Assembly: GCA_031264875.1 (NCBI GenBank)
Contig: JAISDK010000025.1
Location: 1 to 7,471 of the forward strand
Length of the DNA stretch: 7,471 nucleotides
Origin: Prevotellaceae bacterium
GTDB taxonomy: Bacteria > Bacteroidota > Bacteroidia > Bacteroidales > UBA932
Reading direction: 5' to 3'
Program-made: the position numbers and the translations under genes
Notes under the pieces: generated by a model
Databases searched by the model: none
The model's input: only the letters and a program-made list of their open reading frames with translations
Told to the model about the DNA's origin: nothing
Part shown: piece by piece, positions 6,469 through 7,471 of the stretch
Layout: every line of letters begins with the position of its first letter
Position numbering within the stretch: the stretch's first letter is position 1

Positions 6469-7179
6469 ATGGAAAAAAGCAAGGTAGCAGAAATGTTCGA
6501 CAGCATTGCTCCCGGATACGATTTCCTTAACAGAACCCTCTCGTTCGGAATCGACAGAATCTGGCGCCGCAAACTGCGGAAAATGCTCGACGCTGCAAGC
6601 CCTGACATTATTCTCGACGTTGCCACCGGTACCGGCGATCTTGCCATTGAGTGTGCCGGTAACGGACGGAAGAAGATGAGAAAGATTACCGGTATCGACA
6701 TTTCCGGGAAAATGCTTGAAAAAGGACGGGAAAAGATTGCAAAAAAACATCTTGCACACTGTATCGACCTCCGTTACGGCGACAGCGAAAATCTGGAATT
6801 TGAATCAAATACTTTTGACGCCGTAATCGTCGGCTTCGGCGTACGCAATTTTGAAAACCTGGAAAAAGGCCTCACGGAAATGCACCGGGTGACGAAACCT
6901 TCGGGAAAAGTCTTTATTCTGGACTTTTCCATGCCGCGAAACCCGTTTATCCTGACGCTTTACAGATTTTACTTTTTCCGTATCCTTCCCCTGATAGGAA
7001 AGGCTGTGTCGGGAGACAATCGCGCATACCGATATTTGCCCGAATCGGTAAACCGTTTTCCACAGTACGGGCAAATGACAGACCTGATGAACAAAGCCGG
7101 CTTTGATAATACAAAATACATACCGCTGACTTTCGGAATAGCAGTGATCTATTCGGGAAACGCGGGACTTTCCAATTGA
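6469..7179 (+). CDS. ubiE: Demethylmenaquinone methyltransferase (MenG/UbiE), 236 aa
   Basis: It performs the last step of menaquinone synthesis: S-adenosylmethionine-dependent C-methylation of demethylmenaquinone at the inner membrane. Family signatures are present in order: FDSIAPGYDFLNRTLSFGID (10-29), with IWRRK just after; the SAM-binding ILDVATGTGDLA (48-59); GIDISGKML (75-83); VGFGVRNFENLEKGL (121-135); LDFSMP (151-156); YRYLPESVNRFP (187-198); and the closing PLTFGIAVIYSG (219-230). The N-terminus is shorter than in many Bacteroides homologues but complete for the domain. The last six residues, NAGLSN, look unlike the usual short basic tail; they read from DNA that on the other strand seems to belong to a mobile-element remnant. 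No terminator follows. In anaerobic Bacteroidota menaquinone serves fumarate respiration. The assignment as MenG rather than a ubiquinone enzyme follows from lineage, since Bacteroidota make only menaquinone. Confidence 0.96.
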   Translation: MEKSKVAEMFDSIAPGYDFLNRTLSFGIDRIWRRKLRKMLDAASPDIILDVATGTGDLAIECAGNGRKKMRKITGIDISGKMLEKGREKIAKKHLAHCIDLRYGDSENLEFESNTFDAVIVGFGVRNFENLEKGLTEMHRVTKPSGKVFILDFSMPRNPFILTLYRFYFFRILPLIGKAVSGDNRAYRYLPESVNRFPQYGQMTDLMNKAGFDNTKYIPLTFGIAVIYSGNAGLSN

Positions 7180-7471
7180 CAGTTGTGTGAAAAAAAACAG
7201 GTTTGGATATACATTCCGCTCGGCATAAATACCGTAAATATTGGGCAAACAGGGCGAAATTGCCACAAGTGAGCCGAGTAACAAAAGGTCTTTATCTTCG
7301 GCAGAGGTGGCTTTTACGGTTGCTCTTTGCAGGAAGTCGGGCAGGTCTTGATATAGTTTTCAGGGGTTGTGGGTAGTGGTTTTTCCTCTATTTCCTCCAT
7401 ATCCCCTATTTCCCCATTTGGGGGATTTGGGGATATTGGTTGTTTTGGTTTAGGGCAAACACGCAGGTTTG
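7165..7471 (-). pseudogene. Truncated, frameshifted DUF3987/VirE-type mobile-element protein
   Basis: Reading leftward from the right edge, one frame gives a low-complexity proline-rich linker (CPKPKQPISPNPPNGE, about 7457-7410) and then MEEIEEKPLPTTPEN, as far as about 7356. The sense then continues in another frame as LYQDLPDFLQRATVKAT, AEDKDLLLLGSLVAISPCLP and NIYGIYAERNVYPNLFFF, down to about 7189. This matches from memory the start of the DUF3987 domain in large Bacteroidales proteins that carry an N-terminal VirE-like domain and occur in mobile elements. A single missing base near 7355-7361 breaks the frame. Beyond 7189 a weak trace TQLSIGKSRV resembles the Walker A-like TAQASAGKGRL of the family. 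The rest of the domain is lost. The gene's 5' part lies beyond the window. An intact, recoded gene is very unlikely. Confidence 0.75.

Noticed and set aside
6237..6701. 154-codon minus-strand open frame across the glycosyltransferase-menG junction
   Set aside because: It covers conserved motifs of two real genes on the other strand and has no recognisable protein features.
6805..7164. Long minus-strand open frame continuing from the DUF3987 remnant
   Set aside because: Left of about 7165 it runs entirely antisense to well-conserved MenG codons, and its translation resembles no family. Only the right-hand part, beyond the menG stop, is taken as meaningful.

Overview
The window looks like chromosomal DNA of a member of the Bacteroidota, probably order Bacteroidales. 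Three things point there: promoter elements that match the TAnnTTTG -7 box of that phylum, starts without clear Shine-Dalgarno sequences, and protein families typical of the group (a stand-alone vWA protein, a lipoprotein glycoside hydrolase, a menaquinone methyltransferase, and a VirE/DUF3987-type mobile-element protein). Seven intact genes and one broken gene are supported. No rRNA, tRNA or CRISPR array is visible.

Positions 1-400 carry no convincing gene. They hold a 21-bp tandem repeat cut by the left edge, a palindromic REP-like element whose main hairpin has 13-bp perfect arms, and a -7 box for the first gene. Next comes a two-gene plus-strand unit, 401-1557: an unrecognised tryptophan-rich protein followed by a von Willebrand factor A protein with a complete metal-binding site. 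A bidirectional terminator separates it from a small outer-membrane beta-barrel protein on the minus strand (1641-2198). Upstream of that, also on the minus strand, is a large lipoprotein glycoside hydrolase related to GH95 (2404-4665) with its own terminator.

Positions 4666-4922 form a divergent promoter region filled with AT-rich heptamer repeats and hairpins. To its right runs a tightly spaced plus-strand cluster (4923-7179): a secreted glycerophosphodiester phosphodiesterase, a dolichol-phosphate-mannose-synthase-like glycosyltransferase, and the menaquinone methyltransferase MenG/UbiE. All three touch lipid or polyprenyl substrates, and the last two are one base apart.

The most interesting part is the right end. 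Immediately after, and probably into, the menG stop codon, the opposite strand encodes a frameshifted, truncated piece of a DUF3987/VirE-type protein known from Bacteroidales mobile elements. Its edge appears to supply the last few codons of menG. This looks like the scar of a decayed mobile element. I see no complete new system, but the scar, the orphan gene paired with a vWA protein, and the repeats at the left edge deserve checking.
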